A DNA stretch of 64,000 nt from Euclidia mi (Eukaryota > Arthropoda > Insecta > Lepidoptera > Erebidae): contig OX123186.2 in assembly GCA_944739405.2 (NCBI GenBank), positions 36,317,551 through 36,381,550 of the forward strand, written 5' to 3'. Below are positions 1 through 12,800 of the stretch, piece after piece. Positions within the stretch are counted from its first letter, which is position 1; each line of letters begins with the position of its first letter. The position numbers and the translations under genes were made by a program. Under the pieces are notes generated by a model, which worked only from the letters and a program-made list of their open reading frames with translations, did no database searches and was not told the DNA's origin.

Positions 1-765
1 TTACAAACGAGTGGCGCAGTCGAGGCGGATTAAAATGAGTTTCCATTGCGTCACTAAAAATACATATACAATTTATATTTCTTAGTTTAACCCATTTGAT
101 TTAACACACATATACTCAAACAATGCCCGGTCTTCTTTATTATATGTATAGGCTCGGTGCTCTTACATTCGATATAGGTGATGTCATTAAGGTCTATAAT
201 GACTACTTCGATTAGTAATTACTAGGGTTATAAATATCGAGAACTAATTAAGGTCTCAGCACATTAATACTAACAAAACTTTTCACATGCTATGTGACTA
301 TTACGGTTAAGTACTAAAAGTCCTATAAAAGATTATTTTTAAGTCATAAACCTCAATTAAGGTTATTCCCATATACCATCAGAATTCGAAGAAAGAATCA
401 GTAACATACTAGCGGCAAATATTATTATTCTAAAATAAATATATTCTGAAACATTTTCTAACGCAACCATTATATACGAATATCTAAAACATGTATATAT
501 ACTAGCTACAGTAAAATATTTTAGACGTATTGCTCGCAAAATTATCAACTAATTAGATGGTCTATTTAAAGCCCAGTTTTTGAAGGGATTTTCTAGTACC
601 AACACATTTATCAGGTCCTGATATTTTTATTGGAAAATTGCTTATATTCACATCTAATTTTCAGCTAGAAGATACCATTCTATGAAAAGAGTAAATTATA
701 GAGTTTTGGGTATGTTAAGCTTATATTGATTTAACGTCGGATCAATTTCTTTTTTATATTTGCAG
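1..765. other. Intron sequence upstream of the first visible MLC exon
   Basis: AT-rich sequence with no supported exon. It ends in a pyrimidine-rich tract and a TTTGCAG acceptor at 759-765, immediately before the first myosin light chain exon. The only open frame here (363-548, minus) is short, AT-driven and unlike any protein I know. I infer it is the 3' part of an intron whose 5' exon lies outside the window. Confidence 0.7.
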
Positions 766-885
766 GCGTTCTTACTATTTGACATGGATGGCGACGGATG
801 TATCGACTTCAGCGATCTTCGAGCCACGCTGGTCAGCTTGGGTGACAAAGTGGATGAAAATGCTATTCGCAGTATGTTGGCTGAG
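766..885 (+). CDS. MLC2-like exon A (EF-hand loop exon)
   Basis: Codes for AFLLFDMDGDGC and the rest of the calcium-binding loop and exiting helix, ending SMLAE. The length is exactly 40 codons with both introns in phase 0 relative to this exon. Acceptor TTTGCAG and donor GAG/GTACGC are good. In the regulatory light chain family this is the only EF-hand loop that normally retains metal-coordinating residues, and here positions 1, 3, 5, 9 and 12 are all Asp. Confidence 0.88.
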
Positions 886-3800
886 GTACGCTCATAAATG
901 TTTCTATTAGTTTAATTGTTTCAAATAATTGAGCATGATTCACATACGGAGATACTGTTATGTGTTTACTTAGCCATTCATAATACAGAAAATTATATAC
1001 GAAGATATATTTAACCTCTATATTGTATGTAAGCTATCCAACTGCTAGTTAAGAGATCTCTTTTGGTCCACTAATATTTTGCTCTCTTCTTCCGTGAGAA
1101 AAGGACATCAAGAAGATTTTTTTCTGAGTGCAAAGTAGCAACACTGTGTAACTATGTCTTTTTTCACCTGATCTTAAGCAGTCATGGAGTCAGTCATAGC
1201 AAAAGTCATCATGCCAATAAAATATCCATAATAATGGCATCTGGAAGTAAACAATAGGTTTTTCATGCGCCGCTTAAAATACCCAGGATCATAGGAAGAA
1301 GAGAACACGTGGGCAGGTAATGAGTTCCTCAGCACTTATATGATAGACAGTAATATCAAATGTAACTTCGACAAGATAAACTTAAATGTGATATCGAACA
1401 TAGTATGTGTGTAGTAAAGTTCAACAATCTCCCGTATTACTATAACACTCAATAGAACTAGGTGTACCAAACATGTTATCAACACACAACGATATTGTGT
1501 ACGAACCGAACTTACACAAACAACAGTTACTATAGCTATGAAACGTCATAACTGTAGTAACTGTTGGTTGTGTATTTCAATGTAGTTAGTATTATAGCAC
1601 AGGATATTATGATGTTTGTATTCTGTGTCAACGTCTGGATGTAGTAAAGCTTCCGATAGTCCTCTAGCTCTCATATTGACTATATATACTAAGACAACTA
1701 ATTTTAGCCTACTATACAGACGTATTTCGGTTACTGCAAGCTTTTGATATCAATACAATTAAGCACAAAAATTGCTCAGAAACTAAGTTTTTTACTCAGA
1801 AGTTCTCTTCGTAGTTTAACTGTGTGAATATTGGCTTTCAGATAGAAGTATAAATATAAGTTTTATAACGTCAGGTGACTAAACTCAAACAAAAAGTTTC
1901 AAGAGCAATATTGACCAATCCAACGAAAGATTTAATTTGAAATTACTTTGGAGACGTTCACAGAATTTTGATTTAAAACTTCTTCGAGTTTCAGTTTAAT
2001 GGAAACATTTTTATTTTTTAGTCAATATGCTGTTTGAGTAAAATAAGTAACTCAAATAGTGGCATTTCAATTAAACTCAGATTAGAAACGAGAGATAACG
2101 AACGCAAATTGATTGTAGTAATGTATGTGAATTGTTATAAAGATACTTTGAACTTATTGCACAGAGTATACGCATTGTTCTTTTTGTAATGAATGATTTC
2201 GTTTTAATATCACTAATAATTAGAATAATATATTTAGGTCGTACGTATATAAACTTCATATCTTCTTTAGTAATACCTAAGATGCGGCCTGTGTATACAA
2301 GTGACTTTAATATGTTTATAATATCTGTATAAGAAACCTTCACCTTTACCAAATAAAACTTAGCTCATTAGAACCTCGATTCAGAATGACCCATTAACAA
2401 TAATCAAAGCGACAGTAGCAACTAAAATAAAATAAAAACACACAAATACAAAAACGAAATAAAATTTACTCAGGCAACAATCTCGAACGCAAACACCAAA
2501 ATAATTCATCCAATAAGAATAAAACAACGAAGTCTATTCGCTGAAGGCGGCGGTCTTAAAACAGATACAAACTTTGCTTTTCTTTTAATTCTGCTTAAGT
2601 ATTGTTAGGGAAGTTTGTGGGTCTTGACGAAAGAGCCTCTGAGCCCGTGTCAATCCACAGCGCTGACGAGGTCACAGGGATTTGCCCTCACTATTTTTGC
2701 AGATCAAATTTGAATTCTCGTGTCTAGGATACCGTCTGCAGACTTTCTTGTATAACTTTATATTTTTTCGGTATCACTAAGACTATTTGGAGCTTATCTG
2801 CTATCATCCTTTCCACAAATTGAATTTGGATTACCGTGGCGTTGAGAGAAAAATACGATAAACATTTTTGGTGGGTACATTTAATTTTACGTTTGAATAG
2901 AAATTAATCTTCAGTGTAAATTTTGCTATGAAAGCTCGGCCGACTAAATGTGTTGGGTAGGCACGTGCTTGATAATATATGGTGACAGGATTGTCCCTTA
3001 TTACATTTGGCTCTAACATTGTCACTGGTGAATTGTAAATGTCCGCAGTTGTAATATCGTATACGTGATATCGCTTTTGTGACACCATTACTGTTTGAAG
3101 CAAAATTATGGATGATATTATAGAGGAATTTGGATAGTAACTCTGAAGCCATAATGAGACAGTCCTTTTTCTGTTATAGTTAGCTATATAGTAGTACCTA
3201 CATTTTACATAGTAGGTTCAATAGTGCAATAAGTACTTTAAGATGTGTCATCTATCATTATTTTTAACTCTGCGCCAGTTTCGAATAAGTAATTCTAATT
3301 TTGGATTAAAATTTTGCAACCGCCGCACGGTCACAGGCCCGCGTTATCTCCTACGAGCTAATTATTTCATTAAATTTTTACCCCACAAGCAGGGATCCTT
3401 ATCCAATATTTTTTACCCCAGTAAATGTTTTTCTTTCTCATACAATCTGTTCATCGTTTATTTTTTTTGATTAAAATACTTGGCTTCTCTAAAATAAACA
3501 TCAGATAAGCAAATCCAATTTATTTTAAATGAGGTCCGGTTCAATAAAAGCTTATTAAAATTAGGTAATACAAATTCATTGGTGGTAATCCAAAAGTCTG
3601 GAATCTAGTTCAAATCTAGACAGATAAACATCGGATTTGAGGCAGAAAATAAAATAATACTATAGTGCTATTCGAGACCTGACAAAAATCAAAACAAGTA
3701 ATCTTGTTTATTAAGGTTAGTTAGCGAGACTCTCGATGTTGTTTCCAAACTCAGACCTAACCAACAAACACGAAGCAACTCACATTAATATTAACAAATA

Positions 3801-6800
3801 TGGAATAAATAATAATAAGACACAAAAGCTTTATCAATAAACGAAATTTGATGCAATTTCCTACGGAGTAAACACTTTAGTTACCTACTTGTAAGTCGAC
3901 TAATCATGCATTATTTTGTTTTAAGGCAACGCACACATCACACCTATATCGCGTGAAAGTTTCCAAACATTTAACCAATAGATAGCTGGCACAAAGTATC
4001 CCTTACAGTAATATTAATAATCATTTATTTGATAAAAAGTTAAGTACCCGTGGCGCATAACTTGGCGCATTTAATTGATGCTTTAAACGTCCGTATCACC
4101 ATCCTTTTATACCGATAAATATATTTAATACAGAAGTAGAAAATTAATGGAATGTGAAACCAGTTGCCCAAAAGCTCTATATTATAAATTGTGTAAAGTA
4201 TTTATAGAAAAGTGTTAATTTCTGAAAAGGTAACAAGGAAAGTTAATATAAATAGGAAAAATACAATGCCTTTCGTTGATTGGCACATTAGTCGAGAACA
4301 GTTGGATATAACAATCATGTCTTATTGAGGCTTGGTCGAAAATGGAACTTTCCTAAAATTTTGAAACGGGCAGCAAGAAAATTTGGACAGTTGAATTCGA
4401 GCGTGTTTAACCAATTTCCCGTCCTATGAGCCACATAAGGCTTATGAAAATTGAATTCCCTTTGTGTCCTTTGTCGAAATCCGAACTGAACGTTTTAAAA
4501 ATAACTGAAATTTTATTTGCACATTATTTTATATTTTAGGCGCCGAGTCCTTTAGACTTCGATGGATTTGTCAACCTTCTTGGATACAAGACACTTGAGT
4601 TGGACTCGGAGGAAACATTGCTTTCTGCACTGTCCCGCTGGGAGGACAAAGACAAGAAAGGCCTTATATCAGAAGAAAGGTAACTAATGCAAGATAATTA
4701 ATTTATTTCCAACGATCAACTTAAATAATTAAAGCACCCATGTTGACCATGTTTATAATTCACTAGCTGCAAGCAGCTTTGCCGGCTGTAGATATTACAT
4801 TCTACAGGGAAGGAATTAAAAAAAGTAATTATTATGCCTACGTTATAAAAGGTATTCAAAATTCATATTTCTAGGTTCAGTAGATTAGGATCTGCGAATC
4901 ATCGCAGCGTAGACAGAGAATCCTATAGACACCGGCAAAGCGTGTCGCAGAAAGGGACAAACATAGTACGTCACTCTATATTCAGGGTTACCGAGTAAGG
5001 CAAAAATTACCCCTATTTATAGATACAATTAGAAAATAATATGTAGTCCGAAAAGTAACGTTGCCTTATTAATTTTATCGGCATAGGATAGATATAAAAT
5101 ACGGTGATGATATTATTATGCTGTCAAACGCAAACTAATTTGGACTTTTCAACTAATAATACTCAGTCAAAAATAAATTATCTCGACTTTCAATACCTAC
5201 AATAAAATATTCAAATACAATCCCACTTTCATTCATTATTTTGATGATATACTTAATTTTCGAATTGTTCTAACTAATTTACATAAAATTAGTAGGTATG
5301 CTATTTGACGCAAAAATGTAATGACGTCAATGTTGCTATTTCAATGCAAAATTTATAGAAAAGTATCGTTTGTGACATTTCGTTGTCGGTAGTTAAAGGC
5401 CGGCGCGCACTGACGTCGCGGCACGGCACGGCATGGCAAAGGATTTTATTACTGATCAAGTAATTTTCATTCTTATTTCAATGAGTTTAGGATTCATATT
5501 ACTTTGTTTCGATACAATCGTACCGCAGCCCGCCGCGGCACGTCGCGGCATGCCGCGGCATACTTCGGGACGCCGCGGCATGCCACGGCGTCCCGCAGTG
5601 TGCCACGACGTAATCAGGAGGTAAATAAGTTCCTGAATTCACTTTTAGTAAATCTTGTTCTCATAAATAATGTATCCAGAATTGTTTTCTCTTCGACATA
5701 TCAGTATGTATTTGTCGTTCTTCATCTTCAGCAAGAAGTGCTACTGATACTAAATTGGACGCCTCTGTATGACGCGGCACGTCGCGGCATGCCGCGGCGT
5801 CCCGAAGTATGCCGCGGCAAGCCGCGACGTGCCGCGACCCGCGGCGTCCCGCGGCATGCCGTGCCGTCAGTCGGCGCCGGCCATAAACTGGCATTTCATA
5901 GGTGGTTATGTATGTACGTACTGGATTTGTAAGCAAATAGTAAAACATTTAATTTTTATATATATTAAAGGACTATGGGCAAAAATTTATGGGCTCCGTC
6001 CCCATATACCAACACACATGGAACTGATGCCAATGTGTACCTTAAGGACGCGTTTACGCTTGTATCAAAAAACCACATATTTCCGGTACATTTTACGACA
6101 ATTTTAGATAATAACTAATAAAACTAATGATAACGATAAATTGATTACTTTTTTATCTATAAATCAATTTGAAAATAAATAAAAAATATTTAATTAATAT
6201 TAATGTAAAATCGATTCGAAACGGCCTCTTAAATCAAAAATAGGCATATACTGCTATTTTTGGGTACAATTTTCTTTCTATTTTTACATTTATTTAGATT
6301 TTCAAAGATAGAGTAGGGTAGTAAATATAGTCAACTCAAAAACAATTTGATCTTTTTTTTCAAAATATTGTAAATTGACTCAAAAAAAGCAAAAAATCAT
6401 CTTACATTTTTCTTCTATTTTGCTCGCATACGTGTGTCTTAATATGTGGCAATAAGGTTCGTTTTATTTAACCACTTTCTAGATTTATATATCCAAATTC
6501 TGCAATGAGATCGCAGTCAGTCTGCGCTTGAGCGCCGTCGGGAGTGGACTCTATGTCGCTTGTCGCTGCAGCCCGAAGACGAAAAAAGCAATATACGAAT
6601 ACAAAATATTCGCTAAAATCAATTTGATACTTCTCGTATTCTGTGCGAATTACGTACAAGTAAATTTCTTTTGTATAAATGGACATTATTACTTTATTTT
6701 CTCCGTTATGTTGAGTCAGGATATATTTCGGTATTTAGATATTATTTTGTTTCTTGCGTTGAAATCTGGTAAGATTATCTGGACTGATGGTATACCATCC

Positions 6801-9800
6801 CGTTCAAGTGTTGCGACTGGAACTCATAAAAGAGTAGACCTAGTTATGCCAGGATGGGGCTCATTTTATTTGTTTTGGTGAGACCCTATCACTGGTACTA
6901 GTGAAGTAACCTTCCAAGGTTATTCGATGAGTCGTGCTGGTACTCATATGTGAGTAGAGCTAGGCATGCCGAGTTTGGGCTTATTTTGTTTGTACATAAG
7001 AGACCCTACCACTGGAACTTATGAAGTAACCTTCATAAGTTCCAGTGGTTATTCAATGACTCTTGCTGGTACACATGTGTGAGTAGAGCTAAGCATGCCG
7101 AGTTTGGGCTCATTTTGTTTGTACATAAGAGACCCTACCACTGCATTTTATGAAGTAACCTTCCAGGGTTATTCAATGACTCTTACTGGTACTCATATGT
7201 GAGTAGAGTTAGGCATGCCGAGTTTGGGCTCATTTTGTTTGTACATAAGAGACCCTACCACTGGAACTTATGAAGTAACCTTCCAGGGTTATTCAATGAC
7301 TCTTGCTGGTACTCATATGTGAGTAGAGCTAGGCATGCCGAGTTTGGGCTCATTTTGTTTGTACATAAGAGACCCTACCACTGGAACTTATGAAGTAACC
7401 TTCCAGGGTTATTCAATGACTCTTGCTGGTACTCATGTGTGAGTAGAGCTAGGCATGCCGAGTTTGGGCTCATTTTGTTTGTACATAAGAGACCCTACCA
7501 CTGGAACTTATGAAGTAACCTTCCATGGTCATTCAATGACTCTTGCTGGTACTCATGTGTGAGTAGAGCTAGGCATACCGAGTTTGGGCTCATTTTGTAT
7601 GAACATCAGAGACCCTACCATTGGAACATACCTAGCTCTACTCACATATGAGTACCACTAAGAGTCTTCGAATAAACCTGAAAAACCTGAAAGGTTACTT
7701 CATAAGTTTCAGTGGTAGGGTCTCTCATGTACATACAAAATGAGCCCAAACTCGGCATGCCTAGCTCTACTCACATATAAGAACCAGCGAGAGTCATCGA
7801 ATAACCCTGGAAGGTTACTTCATAAGTTCCAGTGTTAGGGTCTTTTATGTACAAACAAAATGAGCCCAAACTCGGCATGCCTAGCTCTACTCACATAAGA
7901 GTACCAGTAAGACTCATCGCATAACCTTGGAAGGTTACTTCACTTGTACCAGTGGTAGGGTCTCACTAAAACAAATAAAATGAGCCCCAACCTGGCATAA
8001 CTAGGTCTACGCTTTTATGAGTTCCAGTCGCAACACTTGAATGGGATGGTATACCATCAGTCCACATAATCTTACCAGATTTCAACGCAAGAAACAAAAT
8101 AATATCTAAATACCGAAATATATCCTGAATCAACATAATGGAAAAAATAAAGTAATAATGTCCATTTAGGTATATAAAAATAAGAAACTTATTTGTACGT
8201 AATTTGCACAGCCGGCCTGGCATAGCCTTATAACACATAGATACATATCACAAAAAAATCTAAGTCTCAAAGTTATTTAGGTGAACTACATTTCCGAAAA
8301 TTACCGTACGTAGTACGTACTGTTGCCGCCGTGTCGCTGTAGTGACGCGATTTTGTACCTACTAATTTTGTAAACGCGTCCTTAAGTACACTACTTGATT
8401 AAAATCCTGTTTTTACTTAAATCCGTGGGATATATAAATAAAAAACAATTTATTATTATTAATTAACATATATTTTCATTTTACACTTGTAAGTTATTTT
8501 GACATTATGATTATATTACAGTACAAAACAAGATTTAGTAACGATACAAAATAAAAAATAATGTATTTTTATATCCCGGATGCATCCAAGATTTACACGA
8601 CTTAGAGCCCGAGGTCCACTTACTGGTCTAACCAAATATTACAGAATATCAACTTTTCCACAGCGATAGCGATATTCCATGGTTAAGACCTGAATTCCTC
8701 CTTTCAAAGGTGAGGCCTAGTCCAGCAGTGGACTGTTAAAGGCTGATAATGATGATGGTTAAGACCAGTATCAGTTTATTTGAGGGTACTGACTCCACGT
8801 AACGACTGTCAAACATCTTCATGACAGCCGGGACCGACGGTTTAACGTGCTCTCCAAGGCACGGGGCAAGCGATAATTAACAATGTAGGACGCACTTAAC
8901 TTCGAAAATTCATTGGCGCACCAATGGATTCGAACCCGATTCCCTCTGCATGGAAATCCGTTGGTATCTCTTCTAGGCTATCGCTGCCCTTGTATAATAA
9001 TCACTACATAGTGTAAAACAGTTTTTTTTATTTTTCGCCACTAATTTAATGCATTCTAATGATTCTGTTGTAAACCCCGGGTTCGCATTTACACTTTTGT
9101 ACCATGTGGTAAGCGTGGATGGATGAGGCAGACAAGTATTGAATTGCTGTCGGACATACTTGTAAGCCCGAGGACTTATAAATTGCAAACAAAGGGCGAA
9201 TTTGCGTAAAGATGGTGAATATTTTTTACCACTGGAAGGGTTCAAATTTTTTTTCAAAATGTCTCTATTGGCAGGGTCAACAGACTGTAATAAATCCCCA
9301 TTTTCCTCAGAAATTAAATATTTGGTTTTCAGCTCTGTAATAACATTTTCAAGTTTAGCTACTTTTTTCGTTAAACGCCTACTTTTTTCTCTAAAACACT
9401 TCAGTTTCTTCAAGCGTTCGTACGATACTTTTTCTGAGTGTTTCCATTTTTTTCGCAACATTCGAGGACTGTATTCTGGAGCTTTGTTCTAAAACAAAAA
9501 AAAGCGGTTTATACATAACACATCTTAACTCTAGCATAACTTTGTTACAGACACAATATTTTTGGTTGCGATTCTTACCATTGATGGTTGTTCAGATGTT
9601 GGAAGGATTTCTATTCCAAATGAATTTTGACCACTAGTTGACGGCAAGAGATCAACAGCTGGATCAATCTGGAAAAATGCAATTTGTATGTTGAATTTGA
9701 CAAATTTTTAGTTTCGTAACATTTTTTTTTATGGCAATAGCCGGCAAACGAGCAGACGACCGCCGCCCATGGACACAAGCAACACCATTGGAGTCACAAG

Positions 9801-12800
9801 TGCGTTGCCGCCTCTTGGGGCTGGGCAAAGGGATAGGATGAGGAGTGGGATGAGGGAGAAGGAATAGGGGATAGGGCCTCCGGCACTCAAAAACATACCT
9901 TCATCAAACTGATTGGTAGTGAATTAATGTACCGAGACTACAACTAAGGTTATTTATTTTAATAGTGAAAATACGTTGCAAATTGTATTGATTCGAGGGA
10001 AACAACATTATGTTATTGGAAATTGTGTACTTACATGAATATTCAAATTATCTTCCATTTCAATATCTGTTTCTCCTTGTATACTAGTGGAGGAAGATGT
10101 TGGAATATAGGACTTGGTTTCCTAAAAAAGTTAATCATCTTTAAGACATTAATCATTACAAACCAGTAGTAGGAAGCTGATGTTTACGGATTTTTTTCTT
10201 TTCGTTTTTTTTTTGTATTCTAATATTCTGAACAAGATTCATAGTCTTTTTTCTCTTTGCGTTTATCCCAGTTTCAATATGGGGTCCGCTTACTAGTCTA
10301 ACCGGATTTGGCTGAATATTAGCTCTTCCACAGAGCGACTGCCTGTCTGACCTCCGCAACCCGAAGGGATAGCGAAAAAAATGCACAAAATAATGTTTGC
10401 AGCAACTAATAACACGATGGTCAGCACTAATCTGTTAAATACACTAAATGTGGATAAAAATCTCATGAAATCTGGCTCAATACTTAATATGTCATTTATT
10501 TACTATTTTACCAGAATAGGCACAGCGTTAGGAAATAGCAGCGTAAGTTTCTTCTTTTTAACTAGCATTGACTTCTCAAAATTTAGGCTGCAAATTTTCG
10601 ATGACGGTTTTGGTGTCCAATCTGATCGGTTGTAGCTATAATCCAATCGCGACCTAACTCCTCATGTTCAGGAAAACTGAAACAAGCCATTCAAACTTTG
10701 AAATACTTTTTTAATAGGCACTGCAAATCTCAAAATATTATACCCTATTTTTAATTACCCTCAAAAGAGGGTAATTATATAAAGAAAAGTTGGCAACACT
10801 AAAGATTTGTTATTTTAGTGCTTTTTTCAAGGATAACTTAACATCTAGAATACATTATACACAATTCTGAATATAATATAATGTTACTGAATGCCTAGTA
10901 ACAGGTAAAGAATGGAATACTTACGAATGAAAAGACAATCCTGGTGTTTTCACTCCACTATCACTTTTACACCCCATAACGTTACACCGCATGTATTTTA
11001 AACAATAACACAAAATACAACACAAGTCTCAATAATTCACAACACAATATAGCTCGAATTACTTTATTGTAGCACGTAAATACTGTATTTTTATGGATAC
11101 GACAGCTGCCTACATATCAGCTGTCAAAGTTTGTTTATCTAAGTAGTTAGCATACCTACAAAAAAGTGGCACGCTCGGTGAAACAAAAAATCTTATCATT
11201 CTGTTTCATTTCTTTACATTACATCGGCATAAGTTGCTCTTTTTCCTGTGTGAGTGTGACAAAAATATCACTTAGTCTATAGGATTCTCTGTCTACGCAT
11301 CGCAGACATCAACATCGTTGACATGACTGACATCAGTCAGTCATGTCATGTAGTTTTATTTATGTTCTAGAGTAATTTAACCATTTCGTCCGGATCATGT
11401 GAGAATTTCAAGAAATCCCTCTTAGTGCACCCCTTACGATTCCCAAAAATATACATGCCAAATTTCAGTTTCTTGTGGCCAATAGTTTTGGCTGAGCGAT
11501 GTCTGACAGTCAGTAACGCAAGATTTTTTTAAACACATAAAGATTGCTTATTCCATGAGGAAATTGTTTCCCAAATAACAATTCCAATAGTTAACATTGT
11601 CTAGAGATGGTAGTGTGCACCATGTAACGATGAATATTATTACCATTACGTCATACGCGCAGTTTTCCTATTTAGCCCTTTTACTACATAGAATCTTTGC
11701 GCTATGTATATGCTCTAATAACGGTCGTAAATAAGTAACTTGAGCATACTGGCACGCAAAATACCAAGAAGAAATTTTATAGCTGTTTCTTACTAGACAT
11801 AAATCTAAAACTTGTACACATATAACTTATAAGTCCTAGTGTAAGTATCCAGAATATTTATATGAGCCAACCAATAATGAATTTACATCATGGGATAACT
11901 AATAACTTCGCAACTATGAGAATGGTCTAACTTATGTAATCCTCAGTGTATTGAGGCCGCTAATAAAGTTCGACTTGAAACTTAAACTAGTATGTCTACA
12001 AACGCCATGTATGTACGTTAATGTGTTTTCTATCTCTTTCGCTCTTGTGGATTCAGTAATTTATTTGTGTTATCTGTCCTTATCCAACTCATGTCTTGAA
12101 TAGGTTTCGGTGCGGAAACAATACGAGCCGTGTTAGTTTGAAGTTATGTGAGACAAACATTGACTTTGAAGATTCACAAGATTAGACGACTTAAATGTCG
12201 TAGTACCGGAACCTTTGGGAGAGAAGGACATAGGTTTGAATATCTAACATGTAGTTTCGAGGTTGGGTATTTTGTAGGACAGTAAATTGTGTGCGGAAAT
12301 CCAAATGCGATATCAACTAACGTATTTTTGCAGAAACATTATCTATTTAGTTTTGTTGTTGAAAATAAAATTGATAAAGCCTAAAAAAATCCTTTGGAAA
12401 ACGCTTAAAATATACTTTTTGACCATAAGCCCATTGGATGATACAATATATTATTATAATTGTATGTAAACGACATATTATAATGTTTGGTATCTGGTGA
12501 ATCGCACACCAAAACATTTTTTTATTTATAGGCTCACGCCTGTATCCCCGAAGGGGTAGGCAGAGGTGTAATATTACACGAAATTATATAATACTTGTTT
12601 TATCACTGGTATTTTGTTTCCACCTTGTACTCATACTCCATACATTATTAAACATGGAATCTAATGTTATATCACTCACAACATCTAAAAATAATACAAA
12701 ATAATACAAGTGATACTCATTTTATTTAACCTTTTGTAGTTGTATCTTTTCTATCTTCGTCTGTTTTTAGGATACACTATCTCAAAGGTAAAATGAAACC

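Larger units (their letters stand above)
6035..8391. mobile_element. Foldback element with 120-bp satellite arms
   Basis: The outer ends are inverted: GTGTACCTTAAGGACGCGTT at 6035 and the complementary GTAAACGCGTCCTTAAGTAC ending at 8391. Inside, 6684-6922 and 7924-8164 are near-identical inverted copies, and between them a tandem array of roughly 120-bp units runs forward to about 7625 and then in reverse complement to about 7985. No transposase is visible. Open frames at 6528-6881 (+) and 7966-8238 (-) encode the same peptide (segment VMLSQDIFRYLDIILFLALK) only because the arms are inverted copies. The left inner flank (6058-6640) is longer than the right (8210-8370), so the element is asymmetric. 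Confidence 0.7.
8994..10992 (-). pseudogene. Decayed THAP / P-element-like transposase, 5' five exons
   Basis: Minus-strand exons with good splice sites: 10992-10925 (start MRCNVMGC, then SFH), 10676-10512, 10121-10035, 9668-9579 and 9488-8994. All downstream joins are phase 0. Exons 1-2 encode a THAP zinc finger: CX4C at the N-terminus, then FPEHEELGRDW and KICSLNFEKSM. The last exon has a basic coiled region (LKKLKCFREKSRRLTKKVAK) and YSPSLRKFALCLQFISPRAY, VRQQFNTCLPHPSTL and TWYKSVNANPGF, hallmarks of the THAP9/P-element transposase N-terminal half. The copy is dead as an enzyme: a 1-nt deletion shifts the frame inside the THAP domain (about 10610-10620, recognisable residues continuing in another frame), the zinc-ligand His is Asn (CSLNF instead of CSxHF), and the catalytic part is absent after the SINE insertion. 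It is antisense to the host MLC gene, inside its intron. Confidence 0.75.

Noticed and set aside
5433..6107. Several overlapping Arg/Ala-rich open frames on both strands
   Set aside because: They are the translation of the GC-rich palindromic repeats in the TIR element, open in many phases at once.
7081..7620. Regularly spaced repeats resembling a CRISPR array
   Set aside because: The whole 120-bp unit repeats, with no unique spacers; it is a satellite-like array in a eukaryotic genome.
6528..8238. Pair of similar 90-117-codon frames on opposite strands
   Set aside because: They are the same DNA in the two arms of the foldback element. No homology to transposases, and conservation of the frame between arms follows from recent arm identity.
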